Shown here piece by piece: positions 6,208-6,214 of a stretch of 6,214 bases of DNA (positions are counted from its first letter, which is position 1; the number at the start of each line of letters is the position of its first letter). A program made the position numbers and the translations under genes. Source of the stretch: Methanospirillum hungatei (GTDB taxonomy: Archaea; Halobacteriota; Methanomicrobia; Methanomicrobiales; Methanospirillaceae); contig QKDV01000232.1 of assembly GCA_003251955.1 (NCBI GenBank), forward strand, positions 1 through 6,214, given 5' to 3'. Below the pieces are notes generated by a model. It was not told where the DNA came from and searched no databases. It worked only from the letters and a program-made list of their open reading frames with translations.

Positions 6208-6214
6208 TAATAAC

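Overview
The window looks like part of the chromosome of a methanogenic euryarchaeon, most likely of the Methanomicrobiales/Methanospirillum type. The grounds are indirect: archaeal-style stop/start overlaps (ATGA) between genes, TATA-like boxes in place of clear bacterial -35/-10 promoters, moderate GC with AT-richer spacers, and a gene mix (membrane glycosyltransferase-like C-terminus, Ser/Thr kinase with TPRs, PP2C phosphatase, zinc-ribbon/FHA protein, QueG-like Fe-S protein) familiar from those genomes. The assignment is inference; no rRNA or other marker is present.

Layout, all on the + strand: bases 1-330 are the 3' end of a gene whose product probably ends in an extracytoplasmic domain. 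A 147-base spacer (331-477) holds a small hairpin, a TATA-like box and a very short ORF. Then come a PP2C-type phosphatase (478-1284) and a 1134-residue Ser/Thr kinase with a long helical/TPR C-terminus (1281-4685), joined by an ATGA overlap. A second spacer (4686-4871) holds another TATA-like box and a second mini-ORF. It leads into a zinc-ribbon plus FHA protein (4872-5372), which overlaps by ATGA with a two-cluster [4Fe-4S] protein of the QueG-like superfamily (5369-6169). The last 45 bases hold a T-rich stretch and a purine-rich ribosome-binding-like sequence for a gene beyond the window.

Together the genes read as a complete cytosolic phospho-Thr/Ser signalling set: writer (kinase), eraser (PP2C) and reader (FHA). 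All expected catalytic or binding residues are visible in the writer, eraser and reader. The unexpected partner is the Fe-S/putative cobalamin-type reductase, apparently co-translated with the reader. Archaea are not known to make queuosine, so this protein is probably not an epoxyqueuosine reductase. A phosphorylation-controlled redox enzyme is the most interesting hypothesis here. No CRISPR array, tRNA, rRNA, transposon or integrase was seen. Minus-strand open frames are shadows of the + strand genes.
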